NCBI RefSeq assembly: GCF_044797955.1
Contig: NZ_CP085211.1
Location: 1,302,001-1,366,000 of the forward strand
Direction: 5' to 3'
From: Idiomarina seosinensis_A
Lineage (GTDB): Bacteria > Pseudomonadota > Gammaproteobacteria > Enterobacterales > Alteromonadaceae
DNA: 64,000 bases
The position numbers were made by a program, and so were the translations under genes. Under the pieces are notes generated by a model, which had not been told where the DNA came from, ran no database searches, and saw only the letters and a list, made by a program, of their open reading frames with translations. Below, piece by piece: positions 17,590 to 26,308 of the stretch (its first letter is position 1; every line of letters begins with the position of its first letter).

Positions 17590-20194
17590 CCTGGCCAGCC
17601 TGCTCGTCTGTCGCTTCGCTGGCTTCGTTTTCCAGCGCCGCGATTTCATCGTCTTCCATTTCGTCAATTCGTTGCAGGCCAACGACTTTTTCATCTTCAC
17701 CGGTGCGAATCAGACGTACCCCCTGGGTATTACGGCCAACACTGGACACCTCGTTTACCCGGGTGCGCACTAAAGTACCCTTATTACTGATCAGCATAAT
17801 TTCATTGCCGTCGATAACTTCCATAGCACCAACAACATTGCCGTTGCGTTCGCTGACTTTTATTGACAGTACGCCTTTAGTAGCGCGGCTCTTAGTGGGG
17901 TACTCAGCTACTGATGTGCGCTTACCAAAGCCGTTTTCCGTAACCGTTAAAATGGCCGCCTGTTGGTCTTCGTAACTGCGCGGCACGATTAACGATACCA
18001 CCCGCTGCTCTGGTTCAAGTCTGATACCACGAACGCCGGTTGCGGTCCGGCCCATCGAGCGTACCTGATCTTCTTTAAAGCGGACCACTTTTCCGGCGTC
18101 AGAGAACAACATAATTTCCTGGTCTCCGTCGGTAATATCCACGCCAATAAGCTCGTCGTCGCCATTCAGGTTCAGGGCAATAATACCGCCGCTACGCGGC
18201 CGTGAGTATTCGGCTAGTGGGGTTTTCTTAACCGTTCCCATCTGGGTAGCCATAACCACAAACTTATCTTCCGGGTAATCACGAGTTGGCAAAATTGCGG
18301 TAATGCGCTCGTCATTTTCTAACGGCAGCAAGTTAACTATAGGCTTACCCCGCGCCGCCCGGCTGGCCAGTGGCAGTTGGTAAACTTTCATCCAGTAAAT
18401 ACGGCCGCGGGTCGAGAAGCACAAAATGGTGTCATGGGTATTAGCCACCCACAGCCTTTCGACAAAGTCTTCATCCTTCATTTTAGTCGCAGCTTTACCC
18501 TTACCACCGCGTTTTTGCGCTTCATACTCGGTTAAGGGCTGATATTTTACGTAGCCCTCATGGGACAGTGTCAGAACTACATCTTCTTCGTTGATTAGAT
18601 CTTCCATGCTGATGTCGTGAGTCGCTGCCGTAATCTCAGTGAGTCGTTCGTCACCAAAGTTACCGCGCACTTCGATAAGCTCCTCGCGAATCACTTCCAT
18701 CAGACGTTCCGTTGAACTCAGAATATGCAGTAGCTCAGCAATTTGGTCTAAGATCCCTTTGTATTCTTCCAGAATCTTCTCATGTTCCAGACCGGTCAGC
18801 TTGTGCAAGCGTAGATCCAGAATTGCCTGCGCTTGTTCTTCGGTCAGGTAATAGTTACCGTCACGAATACCGTATTCAGCCGGCAGATGATCCGGACGCG
18901 CGGCATCAACACCAGTCGCTTCAAGCATGCCGGCCACATTACCCAGCAACCAACTGCGGGCAGTTAAAGCGGTTTTAGCTTCAGCCGGCGTTGGCGACTG
19001 ACGAATCAACTCGATGATTTCGTCAATATTAGCCAGAGCAATGGCGAGACCTTCCAAAATGTGGGCGCGTTCGCGTGCTTTACGCAGTTCGTATACCGAA
19101 CGTCGGGTAACCACTTCACGGCGGTGACGGATAAAGGCATTAAGCATATCGTAAAGGTTAAACAGCCGCGGCTGCCCTTTATCCAACGCCACCATATTGA
19201 TGCCAAAAACGACTTGCATTTGGGTATTGGCGTAAAGATGGTTTAAAACAACTTCAGCGACATCGCCGCGGCGAATCTCGATAACAATGCGCATGCCGTC
19301 TTTATCGGATTCATCGCGCAAACCAGTGATACCTTCTAAACGCTTCTCTTTTACCAGCTCGGCGATCTTTTCTATTAACCGGGCCTTGTTAACCTGATAG
19401 GGAATCTCGGTCACAATAATGCTTTCGCGGCCGGACTTTTCGTCCACTTCGACGTTTGCTTTAGCCCGCAAGTGAATGCGTCCGCGGCCTGTTTTATAGG
19501 CTTCGATAATGCCCGAGCGTCCGGAGATACTGGCGGCCGTTGGAAAATCCGGACCAGGAATGTATTCCATCAGTTCATCAATGGTAATTTCAGGGCGATC
19601 GATCATGGCCAGAGTGCCATTGATCACTTCGTTTAAATTATGCGGCGGAATATTGGTTGCCATACCAACAGCGATACCTGACGAACCATTAACCAGCAAA
19701 TTAGGAATTCGGGTTGGCAAGACATCGGGAATGCGTTCTGTGCCATCGTAGTTGTCAACAAAATCAACGGTTTCTTTGTCCAGATCCGCTAACAGCTGAT
19801 GCGCGATTTTCTGCATCCTGATTTCGGTGTAACGCATCGCAGCGGCTGAGTCACCATCTACCGACCCAAAGTTGCCCTGACCATCAACCAGCGTGTAACG
19901 TAGCGAGAAAGGTTGCGCCATCCGCACAATAGTGTCATAGACTGCCGAGTCACCATGAGGGTGATATTTACCAATGACGTCACCGACGACCCGAGCTGAT
20001 TTTTTGTATGGTTTATTGAAATCATTGCGCAGTTCGTTCATCGCAAATAACACGCGACGGTGAACGGGTTTTAATCCGTCACGTACATCAGGTAAGGCAC
20101 GGCCAACAATTACACTCATAGCGTAATCGAGGTAAGAGCTCTTTAACTCATCCTCAATGTTGACGGGTGACACTTCTCTGGCTAAATCGCTCAT
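17582..20194 (-). CDS. gyrA: DNA gyrase subunit A
   Basis: GyrA cuts and rejoins DNA in gyrase, which adds negative supercoils. The 870-residue product aligns without gaps to E. coli at the N-terminus: the catalytic Tyr122 in AMRYTEIR, and Ser83 and Asp87 in HPHGDSAVYDTIV. The quinolone-resistance region is therefore wild type at both key sites. The GyrA box is QKRGGKGK, ahead of the C-terminal beta-pinwheel, and the tail is acidic (EMEDDEIAALENEASEATDE). It heads the serC-hisC-aroA-cmk series and is divergent from ubiG. Confidence 0.97.
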   Translation of the reverse strand: MSDLAREVSPVNIEDELKSSYLDYAMSVIVGRALPDVRDGLKPVHRRVLFAMNELRNDFNKPYKKSARVVGDVIGKYHPHGDSAVYDTIVRMAQPFSLRYTLVDGQGNFGSVDGDSAAAMRYTEIRMQKIAHQLLADLDKETVDFVDNYDGTERIPDVLPTRIPNLLVNGSSGIAVGMATNIPPHNLNEVINGTLAMIDRPEITIDELMEYIPGPDFPTAASISGRSGIIEAYKTGRGRIHLRAKANVEVDEKSGRESIIVTEIPYQVNKARLIEKIAELVKEKRLEGITGLRDESDKDGMRIVIEIRRGDVAEVVLNHLYANTQMQVVFGINMVALDKGQPRLFNLYDMLNAFIRHRREVVTRRSVYELRKARERAHILEGLAIALANIDEIIELIRQSPTPAEAKTALTARSWLLGNVAGMLEATGVDAARPDHLPAEYGIRDGNYYLTEEQAQAILDLRLHKLTGLEHEKILEEYKGILDQIAELLHILSSTERLMEVIREELIEVRGNFGDERLTEITAATHDISMEDLINEEDVVLTLSHEGYVKYQPLTEYEAQKRGGKGKAATKMKDEDFVERLWVANTHDTILCFSTRGRIYWMKVYQLPLASRAARGKPIVNLLPLENDERITAILPTRDYPEDKFVVMATQMGTVKKTPLAEYSRPRSGGIIALNLNGDDELIGVDITDGDQEIMLFSDAGKVVRFKEDQVRSMGRTATGVRGIRLEPEQRVVSLIVPRSYEDQQAAILTVTENGFGKRTSVAEYPTKSRATKGVLSIKVSERNGNVVGAMEVIDGNEIMLISNKGTLVRTRVNEVSSVGRNTQGVRLIRTGEDEKVVGLQRIDEMEDDEIAALENEASEATDEQAGQDD

Positions 20195-20298
20195 ATATTT
20201 GTCCCTAAAAAATCCGCAAGTTCGTTGTTATAATGATCTCCCTATTGTACCCATACCAAACCCATCTCGCACCCTCTTTTTAACAATCACTGGCTGCG

Positions 20299-20313
20299 GT
20301 ATGCTAGGCATAC
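20299..20313. promoter_or_regulatory. palindrome in the gyrA-ubiG gap
   Basis: GTATGC-TAG-GCATAC is a perfect 6-bp inverted repeat 50 bp before ubiG and 104 bp before gyrA. TTTTTA lies 17 bp upstream of its TATGCT half, so it may overlap a weak ubiG promoter and act as an operator. No known regulator was recognised. Confidence 0.3.
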
Positions 20314-20363
20314 TGTAATTGCCCGGCTGTTTACTAAACACCGCCCGAACCTGAGTAACCAAA

Positions 20364-21092
20364 ATGACCGTAAAAGAAAATAACCTGAATGACTCGAACG
20401 TCGATAACGCTGAAATCGATAAGTTTTCAGCGTTGGCCTCCCGTTGGTGGGACCCTCAGGGTGAATTCAAACCCTTACATCAAATTAACCCCTTGCGGCT
20501 GGACTTTATTGAACAACACAGCGACGGTCTGTTCGGTCGCCGGGCAGTGGATATCGGTTGTGGCGGTGGCTTACTAAGTGAAGGCATGGCAGCCCGGGGG
20601 GCTGATGTGAAGGGAATAGACCTGGCGGAACAGTCGCTCGAGGTGGCCCGCCTGCATGCGCTTGAGAGTCAGTTAGAGATTAGCTACCAATGTATTTCAG
20701 CAGAACGCTTTGCCGCACAACACGCTGAGCAGTTCGACGTTGTCACCTGTCTGGAGATGCTGGAGCACGTTCCTGATCCCGAATCGGTTGTGCGTGCCTG
20801 CGCAGCTCTGGTTAAGCCGGGTGGAAAAATATTTTTTTCCACCCTGAACCGAAACCTCAAATCCTGGCTATTAGGTATCGTTGCCGCCGAGCACGTTTTA
20901 CGTTGGGTCCCCAAAGGCACCCATGATCATCAGCGTTTTATCAAGCCATCGGAACTATTAAACATGACCGATAAGGCGGGTTTGCAGCCAATTGCAATGA
21001 GCGGCATTGTTTATCACCCGTTAAAAGGGTTTCAGCTGCAAGCCGATGACGTGGATGTTAACTATATCGTCGCTCTTTATAAACCTTGTTAA
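20364..21092 (+). CDS. ubiG: ubiquinone biosynthesis O-methyltransferase UbiG
   Basis: UbiG performs both O-methylations in ubiquinone synthesis, at the membrane surface, using S-adenosylmethionine. The 242-residue product has the SAM motif AVDIGCGGGLLSEGMAARGA near residue 61, LEMLEHVPDP (post II), and the UbiG-typical N-terminus EIDKFSALASRWWDPQGEFKPLH and C-terminal PLKGFQLQADDVDVNYI. Length matches E. coli (240). It lies divergent from gyrA and 24 bp ahead of gph, as in many gammaproteobacteria. Confidence 0.95.
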   Translation: MTVKENNLNDSNVDNAEIDKFSALASRWWDPQGEFKPLHQINPLRLDFIEQHSDGLFGRRAVDIGCGGGLLSEGMAARGADVKGIDLAEQSLEVARLHALESQLEISYQCISAERFAAQHAEQFDVVTCLEMLEHVPDPESVVRACAALVKPGGKIFFSTLNRNLKSWLLGIVAAEHVLRWVPKGTHDHQRFIKPSELLNMTDKAGLQPIAMSGIVYHPLKGFQLQADDVDVNYIVALYKPC

Positions 21093-21116
21093 GTTAGCCG
21101 AACAAAAGGAAAGGCC

Positions 21117-21818
21117 ATGAGTAAAACGAGCGACGTTAAGCCCGTTAAAGCGATTTTATTTGATCTGGACGGTACGTTACTGGATACCGCTATGGACTTA
21201 GGTGCAGCATTAAATCATGTCTGCCGCTATCATGGCCGGCCCGAGGTAGCTGAAGAGCTGTTCAGTAAAGTAGCCTCGCATGGTTCGCGCGGTTTGTTAG
21301 AACTTGCTTTTGCCGATCATATGGAGGATTTGCAAAGCAACCAATACCAATCACTAAAAAACCGCTTCTTAAGCCACTATGAGCAAAACATTGCGGTTCA
21401 TTCAAAATTATTTGACGGTATTAGCCAGTTACTAAGCACCCTGGCTAATGCCAATATCGCGGTGGCGATTGTCACTAATAAACCCCATGCCTTAACACAG
21501 CTGTTATTGCCTCATTATCCCGAGTTGGCTGCCATCGAAATTGTCGTCGGTGGCGATACCCTGGCGGTGGCAAAGCCTCACCCTGATCCTCTGCTGCATG
21601 CCGCTAAACAACTGCTGGTTGATAGCGACCAATGCATTTATGTTGGCGATGCCGAGCGTGACATTGAAGCCGGACGCAATGCTGGTATGGTTACCGTACT
21701 GGCAAATTATGGCTATATTAACGATAGTGACCAGCCGCAACGCTGGGGCGCAGATTACACCATTGAACACCCGCTCGATCTGCTAAACATTCTGGCCATT
21801 AGTGAGCGCACTCATTAA
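21117..21818 (+). CDS. gph: phosphoglycolate phosphatase family HAD hydrolase (Gph or MupP)
   Basis: A 233-residue HAD phosphatase with motif I FDLDGTLLDTAMDLG, motif II Thr in IVTNKP, and motifs III/IV in KPHPDPLLHA and YVGDAERDIEAGRNAG. It has the alpha-helical cap of the phosphoglycolate phosphatase group. A good ribosome binding site (AAAGGAAAGG) precedes the ATG. In Pseudomonas the HAD gene next to ubiG is mupP, an N-acetylmuramic acid 6-phosphate phosphatase of cell wall recycling, so that is a serious alternative to phosphoglycolate. Sequence alone does not decide. Confidence 0.82.
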   Translation: MSKTSDVKPVKAILFDLDGTLLDTAMDLGAALNHVCRYHGRPEVAEELFSKVASHGSRGLLELAFADHMEDLQSNQYQSLKNRFLSHYEQNIAVHSKLFDGISQLLSTLANANIAVAIVTNKPHALTQLLLPHYPELAAIEIVVGGDTLAVAKPHPDPLLHAAKQLLVDSDQCIYVGDAERDIEAGRNAGMVTVLANYGYINDSDQPQRWGADYTIEHPLDLLNILAISERTH

Positions 21819-22112
21819 TGGTCGCACTTAGAACCGGTAATACTAAAAATCTATTTTGAAAGTCCAAAAAATTATAGCGCCCCATGCTTCTGCGCAAATG
21901 CAAGCAGCTAAAGACTTGCGTAGCGACGGCGCTTTTTGCAAGCGGTATTTGCGATTATTTTCATGCGATTTCACTTGATCACTGCCCCTGTTAATTCTAG
22001 CATACGGCTTATACCAAACCCCTAGATATTGTGCCTATTCCATAATCAGGGGCTTTTTTGCACAATATCTTGTGTTCATCCAGCATAACAAATAGATAAA
22101 GAGCAGCGCCAA
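21819..22112 (+). other. gph-nrdA intergenic region with possible gph terminator
   Basis: No gene is visible here. AGCGCC (21876-21881) can pair with GGCGCT (21928-21933), which is followed by TTTT; a further small stem may form in the 46-base loop, making a possible but weak gph terminator. The right end carries the NrdR box pair listed separately. Confidence 0.4.
22019..22075 (+). promoter_or_regulatory. pair of NrdR boxes ahead of nrdA
   Basis: Two 16-bp sites match the NrdR box pattern ACACTATATATTGTGT: CCCCTAGATATTGTGC at 22019-22034 and GCACAATATCTTGTGT at 22060-22075. Their centres are 41 bp apart, close to four helical turns, so they lie on the same face. CATAAT at 22041-22046 between them could be a -10 element. 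NrdR represses ribonucleotide reductase genes when dATP is high, and the pair lies 38-94 bp before nrdA. Confidence 0.8.
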
Positions 22113-24443
22113 ATGAACGATCAACTTTTTGTCACCAAACGCAATGGTCAACGCGAACCGTTGAATCTTGATAAAATTCACCGTGTCATCATGTGGGCTG
22201 CGGAAGGTCTGCACAATGTATCGGCTTCTCAGGTCGAGATTAAATCGCACATTCAGTTCTACGACGGCATAAAAACTGAAGACATCCATGAAACCATCAT
22301 AAAAGCAGCCGCCGACTTAATTTCCGAAGAAGCTCCTGATTACCAGTATATGGCCGCACGACTGGCGGTTTTCCATTTGCGAAAACGCGCTTACGGTAAG
22401 TTTGAGCCACCGCGCCTGTTCGAGCATGTTAAAAAGATGGTGGCAGAACAACGCTACGATAAGCACCTGCTGGATGACTACAGTGAGCAGGAATTCGATC
22501 AGATGGACGAGCTGATCGACCACTGGCGTGACATGAATTTTTCTTATGCCGCGGTAAAACAACTGGAAAATAAATATCTGGTACAAAACCGTGTCACCGG
22601 GGATATTTATGAAAGCGCGCAATTCCTTTATATTCTGGTAGCTGCCTGTTTGTTCGCTAACTATCCAAAAGCCACCCGGATGGATTTTATTAAGCGATTC
22701 TACGATGCGACTTCAGAGTTTAAAATTTCCTTACCGACACCGATTATGTCAGGCGTCAGGACACCCACGCGTCAGTTTTCGTCCTGTGTGCTAATTGAAG
22801 CCGGTGATAGTCTTGACTCGATTAATGCCACGGCCAGCGCTATTGTTAAGTACGTTTCCCAGCGTGCCGGGATTGGTATTAATGCCGGCCGCATCCGCGC
22901 CCTGGGTAGCCCTATCCGGAACGGCGAAGCTTTTCATACCGGCTGTATCCCGTTTTACAAGTACTTTCAGACAGCGGTAAAAAGTTGCTCTCAAGGTGGA
23001 GTCCGCGGCGGCGCTGCGACCCTGTTTTATCCGCTGTGGCACCTGGAAATCGAGAACCTGCTGGTATTAAAAAATAACCGCGGTGTCGAAGAAAACCGTG
23101 TTCGCCATCTCGATTATGGGGTGCAGTTTAACCGCTTAATGTACCAGCGCCTGGTAAAAGATGACTACATTACCTTGTTCAGTCCGTCAGATGTACCCGG
23201 CCTGTATGATGCGTTTTTTGAAGATCAGGCGGCCTTTGACCGCTTGTACCTTCAGTATGAAAATGACGACAGCATCCGTAAAAAACGGATTAAAGCTATA
23301 GAGCTGTTTGGCTTGTTCATGCAGGAACGAGCGAGTACTGGCCGTATCTATGTACAAAACGTCGACCACTGTAATACCCACAGTCCGTTCGATGCTAAGG
23401 TAGCGCCAATTCGCCAGAGTAACTTGTGCCTGGAGATTGCTTTGCCGACCAAACCTCTTAGCCATGTTAATGATGAAGAAGGCGAAATTGCCTTATGCAC
23501 CCTATCGGCATTTAACCTGGGCAAAATTGAAAAGCTGGAAGATTTTGAAGAGCTGGCCGAGCTTGCAGTACGTGCCCTCGATAGTCTGCTGGATTATCAG
23601 GAATATCCAGTACCGGCAGCTTACAACGCCACCATGAACCGTCGTACCCTGGGCATTGGCGTGATTAATTTTGCCTACTATCTGGCTAAGCACGGGGTTA
23701 AATATTCCGACGGTTCTGCTAATGCTCTGGTACACCGAACCTTCGAGGCGATGCAGTATTACCTGATGAAAGCCTCGGTGCAGTTAGCAAAAGAAAAAGG
23801 TGCCTGTCCGAAATTTAATGAGACCACCTACTCGCAAGGCATTATGCCAACGGATACTTACAAAAAAGATCTGGATGCTTTTTGCAACGAGCCGCTGCAG
23901 CTGGACTGGCAGCAATTGCGCGAGGACATCCGTCAGTACGGCATGCGTAACTCGACGCTGTCGGCGCTTATGCCATCAGAAACCTCCTCGCAGATTTCAA
24001 ACGCGACTAACGGTATTGAGCCCCCTCGTGGCTTTGTCAGTGTCAAAGCGTCCAAAGACGGCGTAACTAAGCAGGTCGTGCCTGATTACGATACGCTGAA
24101 AGACAGCTACGAGCTATTGTGGCAGATACCCGATAACAAAGGTTACCTGCAGCTGGTTGGCATTATGCAGAAGTTTGTTGACCAAACCATTTCGGCCAAC
24201 ACAAATTACGATCCGACCAAGTTTGAGGGTGGTAAAGTGCCCATGAAGCAATTACTGCAGGATTTACTCACGGCTTACAAAATGGGTGTAAAAACCTTGT
24301 ATTACCACAACACTCGCGATGGGGCAGCAGATAATCAGGCCAATATCAGCGAGTCTCAACGTCAAGCCAGACAAGCACCTAACCCTAACGAAGTCATTAT
24401 CGAAGAAGATGATGATTGTGCCGGCGGTGCGTGTAAGATTTAA
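22113..24443 (+). CDS. nrdA: class Ia ribonucleotide reductase, alpha subunit
   Basis: NrdA reduces ribonucleoside diphosphates to deoxyribonucleotides, aerobically, with NrdB. The 776-residue product starts with an ATP-cone domain (residues ~5-95, VTKRNGQREPLNLDKIHRVI), which senses ATP/dATP. Active-site cysteines are visible in RQFSSCVLIEAGDS, QSNLCLEIALPT and ALCTLSAFNLG, and the redox-relay pair sits at the very C-terminus in DDDCAGGACKI. Length is the E. coli type (761). nrdB follows after 17 bp. NrdR boxes precede it. Confidence 0.97.
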   Translation: MNDQLFVTKRNGQREPLNLDKIHRVIMWAAEGLHNVSASQVEIKSHIQFYDGIKTEDIHETIIKAAADLISEEAPDYQYMAARLAVFHLRKRAYGKFEPPRLFEHVKKMVAEQRYDKHLLDDYSEQEFDQMDELIDHWRDMNFSYAAVKQLENKYLVQNRVTGDIYESAQFLYILVAACLFANYPKATRMDFIKRFYDATSEFKISLPTPIMSGVRTPTRQFSSCVLIEAGDSLDSINATASAIVKYVSQRAGIGINAGRIRALGSPIRNGEAFHTGCIPFYKYFQTAVKSCSQGGVRGGAATLFYPLWHLEIENLLVLKNNRGVEENRVRHLDYGVQFNRLMYQRLVKDDYITLFSPSDVPGLYDAFFEDQAAFDRLYLQYENDDSIRKKRIKAIELFGLFMQERASTGRIYVQNVDHCNTHSPFDAKVAPIRQSNLCLEIALPTKPLSHVNDEEGEIALCTLSAFNLGKIEKLEDFEELAELAVRALDSLLDYQEYPVPAAYNATMNRRTLGIGVINFAYYLAKHGVKYSDGSANALVHRTFEAMQYYLMKASVQLAKEKGACPKFNETTYSQGIMPTDTYKKDLDAFCNEPLQLDWQQLREDIRQYGMRNSTLSALMPSETSSQISNATNGIEPPRGFVSVKASKDGVTKQVVPDYDTLKDSYELLWQIPDNKGYLQLVGIMQKFVDQTISANTNYDPTKFEGGKVPMKQLLQDLLTAYKMGVKTLYYHNTRDGAADNQANISESQRQARQAPNPNEVIIEEDDDCAGGACKI

Positions 24444-24460
24444 TCACAGGAGTTTGTCGA

Positions 24461-25594
24461 GTGTCTTATTCAACCTTTAATCAACTTAATAATGATCAGT
24501 TAGCTGAACCGATGTTTTTTGGCAACTCGGTTAACGTGGCGCGCTATGACCAACAGAAACACAGTATTTTCGAGAAGCTAATTGAAAAACAAATCAGTTT
24601 TTTCTGGCGCCCCGAAGAGGTTGATGTCAGCCGTGATCGAGTTGACTTTGCCAAATTAACGCAAAGCGAAAAACACGTTTTTATTTCAAACTTAAAATAC
24701 CAGACCCTACTCGATTCGATCCAGGGCCGCAGTCCCAACATCGCCTTATTACCCATTGTGTCGCTGCCGGAACTGGAAACCTGGATTGAAACCTGGTCAT
24801 TTTTTGAAACCATTCACTCGCGCTCATACACTCACATTTTGCGTAATTTGTTCAGTGATCCCAGTGAAGTGTTTGATGACATTGTTATCAACGAACAGAT
24901 AAAAATGCGCGCCCGGGATATCTCACAATATTACGATGACCTGATTTTCTATACGCAATTGTGGCAAACACATGGCGAAGGCGACATAGAAGTGAACGGC
25001 GAAGTCCACCATGTCTCCATGCGTGAATTAAAGAAAAAACTGTTTTTATGCATCAATTCCGTCAACGCACTGGAAGCGGTAAGGTTTTATGTCAGCTTTG
25101 CCTGTACTTTTGCCTTTGCCGAGCGCGAGATGATGGAAGGCAACGCAAAAATTATTCGCTTAATTGCCCGTGATGAGAACGTTCATTTAACCTCGACACA
25201 GCATATGCTGAATTTATGGCAATATGGCGAAGATGACCCGGAAATGAAAGAAATTGCTGAAGAGCTGCGGGACGATGCTTATGAAATTTTCATGACCGCA
25301 GTAAAGCAAGAAAAACAATGGGCTCATTACTTATTTAAAGACGGTTCGATGATCGGACTGAATGAAAGTATGTTGTGCCAGTATGTAGAATACATTGCTA
25401 ATCTTCGCATGCAGGCCATTGGATTTGATGCTCCTTTCCCTGAGCAACGTTCGAATCCGTTGCCTTGGATGAACAAATACCTGGTTTCCGATAACGTTCA
25501 GGTAGCGCCTCAAGAAGCAGAAATAAGCTCTTATCTGGTGGGCCAGATTGACAGTAGCGTGAACGCATCGGATTTAGGGGACTTTGACCTGTAA
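24461..25594 (+). CDS. nrdB: class Ia ribonucleotide reductase, beta subunit
   Basis: NrdB houses the diiron-tyrosyl radical cofactor. The 377-residue product begins at a GTG preceded by CACAGGAG. MFFGNSVNVARYDQQKH at the start and FFETIHSRSYTHI (iron ligands Glu and His plus the radical Tyr) are clear. Further iron ligands lie in INEQIK and ARDENVHLTSTQHML. The C-terminal end VNASDLGDFDL is the peptide that docks on NrdA. It is followed after 5 bp by yfaE. Confidence 0.97.
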   Translation: MSYSTFNQLNNDQLAEPMFFGNSVNVARYDQQKHSIFEKLIEKQISFFWRPEEVDVSRDRVDFAKLTQSEKHVFISNLKYQTLLDSIQGRSPNIALLPIVSLPELETWIETWSFFETIHSRSYTHILRNLFSDPSEVFDDIVINEQIKMRARDISQYYDDLIFYTQLWQTHGEGDIEVNGEVHHVSMRELKKKLFLCINSVNALEAVRFYVSFACTFAFAEREMMEGNAKIIRLIARDENVHLTSTQHMLNLWQYGEDDPEMKEIAEELRDDAYEIFMTAVKQEKQWAHYLFKDGSMIGLNESMLCQYVEYIANLRMQAIGFDAPFPEQRSNPLPWMNKYLVSDNVQVAPQEAEISSYLVGQIDSSVNASDLGDFDL

Positions 25595-25599
25595 GCGGC

Positions 25600-25863
25600 A
25601 TGAGCCAGACTATCTTTAAAGTGGTTGTTAACGGCAAGCATGAGCTGGCCGTTGACGCTTCCAAAGGGACTTTGCTTGAAGCCCTTGAAGCTCGTCAACT
25701 GGATGTTCATTACCACTGCAAAAGCGGGTTTTGTGGCGCCTGTCGCTCAACCCTAAAGGCCGGTAGTGTGCGCTATTTGACCGAACCCCTCGCCTATATC
25801 CGCAAAGGTGATATCCTGCCCTGTTGTTGTGTACCCGAATCTGATCTAGACTTAGATCATTAA
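25600..25863 (+). CDS. yfaE: 2Fe-2S ferredoxin maintaining NrdB (YfaE)
   Basis: YfaE is a small plant-type ferredoxin that helps load and restore the NrdB diiron-tyrosyl cofactor. The 87-residue product has the cluster cysteines in YHCKSGFCGACRSTLKAG (C-x4-C-x2-C) and a fourth in DILPCCCVPESDL. It lies 5 bp after nrdB, the same nrdAB-yfaE order as E. coli. The extra Cys residues near the C-terminal ligand are also seen in relatives. Confidence 0.94.
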   Translation: MSQTIFKVVVNGKHELAVDASKGTLLEALEARQLDVHYHCKSGFCGACRSTLKAGSVRYLTEPLAYIRKGDILPCCCVPESDLDLDH

Positions 25864-25864
25864 C

Positions 25865-25883
25865 TTATCGATTTTTTCGATAA
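25865..25883 (+). terminator. hairpin after yfaE, possible terminator
   Basis: TTATCGA and TCGATAA pair around a run of T residues directly after the yfaE stop. The stem is AT-rich and only a few T residues follow, so it would be a weak end to the nrdAB-yfaE message. Confidence 0.35.
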
Positions 25884-25994
25884 ATACATTCGTTTCATGT
25901 CGTTGGTAAACAACCGTAAAAAGTGGATAATAGGCCACTTTATTTGACCCCGGTACGCAACAACGACGTATCACAGTATTGCAGAGGTAAAACT

Positions 25995-26258
25995 ATGTTC
26001 ACCGTAATTTTTGGCCGTCCCGGCTGCCCTTTTTGTGTTCGCGCCGTTGATGTTGCGAAGCAGTTGAAAGCTGACCGCGACGATTTTGATTACCGCTATA
26101 TCGACATTCACGCCGAAGGTATTTCAAAGGCTGATTTAGAAAAAACTGTTGGTAAACCGGTACACACAGTGCCGCAGATTTTTGTTGACGAAAACCACGT
26201 TGGCGGCTTTACCGAATTTGAAGCTTATGCCAAAGAAAACCTTAATCTTTATGCGTAA
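25995..26258 (+). CDS. grxA: glutaredoxin 1
   Basis: GrxA is the GSH-dependent dithiol reductant that recharges ribonucleotide reductase and other targets. The 87-residue product follows E. coli Grx1 closely: MFTVIFGRPGCPFCVRAVDV with active-site CPFC at about 11-14, then the cis-Pro block HTVPQIFVDENHVGG. I start at the ATG at 25995, with AGAGGT upstream; the frame is open back to 25923 but those residues are not Grx-like. It lies 131 bp after yfaE, so the enzyme, its cofactor ferredoxin and its reductant are neighbours. It converges with hrpA. Confidence 0.95.
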   Translation: MFTVIFGRPGCPFCVRAVDVAKQLKADRDDFDYRYIDIHAEGISKADLEKTVGKPVHTVPQIFVDENHVGGFTEFEAYAKENLNLYA

Positions 26259-26286
26259 TCACCGCTGACCTACAGGCAAAGCTTTT

Positions 26287-26308
26287 GCGCGCTAATTTCT
26301 TAGCGCGC
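26287..26308. other. perfect hairpin between converging grxA and hrpA
   Basis: GCGCGCTAA (26287-26295) and TTAGCGCGC (26300-26308) form a perfect nine-bp stem with a TTTC loop. It covers the hrpA stop codon. Neither strand has a T tract after the stem, so it is not a classic terminator but may block readthrough or 3' exonucleases for both genes. Confidence 0.5.

Noticed and set aside
17590..17700. 37-residue N-terminal extension of SerC
   Set aside because: It lies inside gyrA and is not SerC-like; the ATG at 17589 gives the conserved N-terminus.
26287..26308. grxA/hrpA hairpin as an intrinsic terminator
   Set aside because: The stem is strong, but neither strand has a following T tract.
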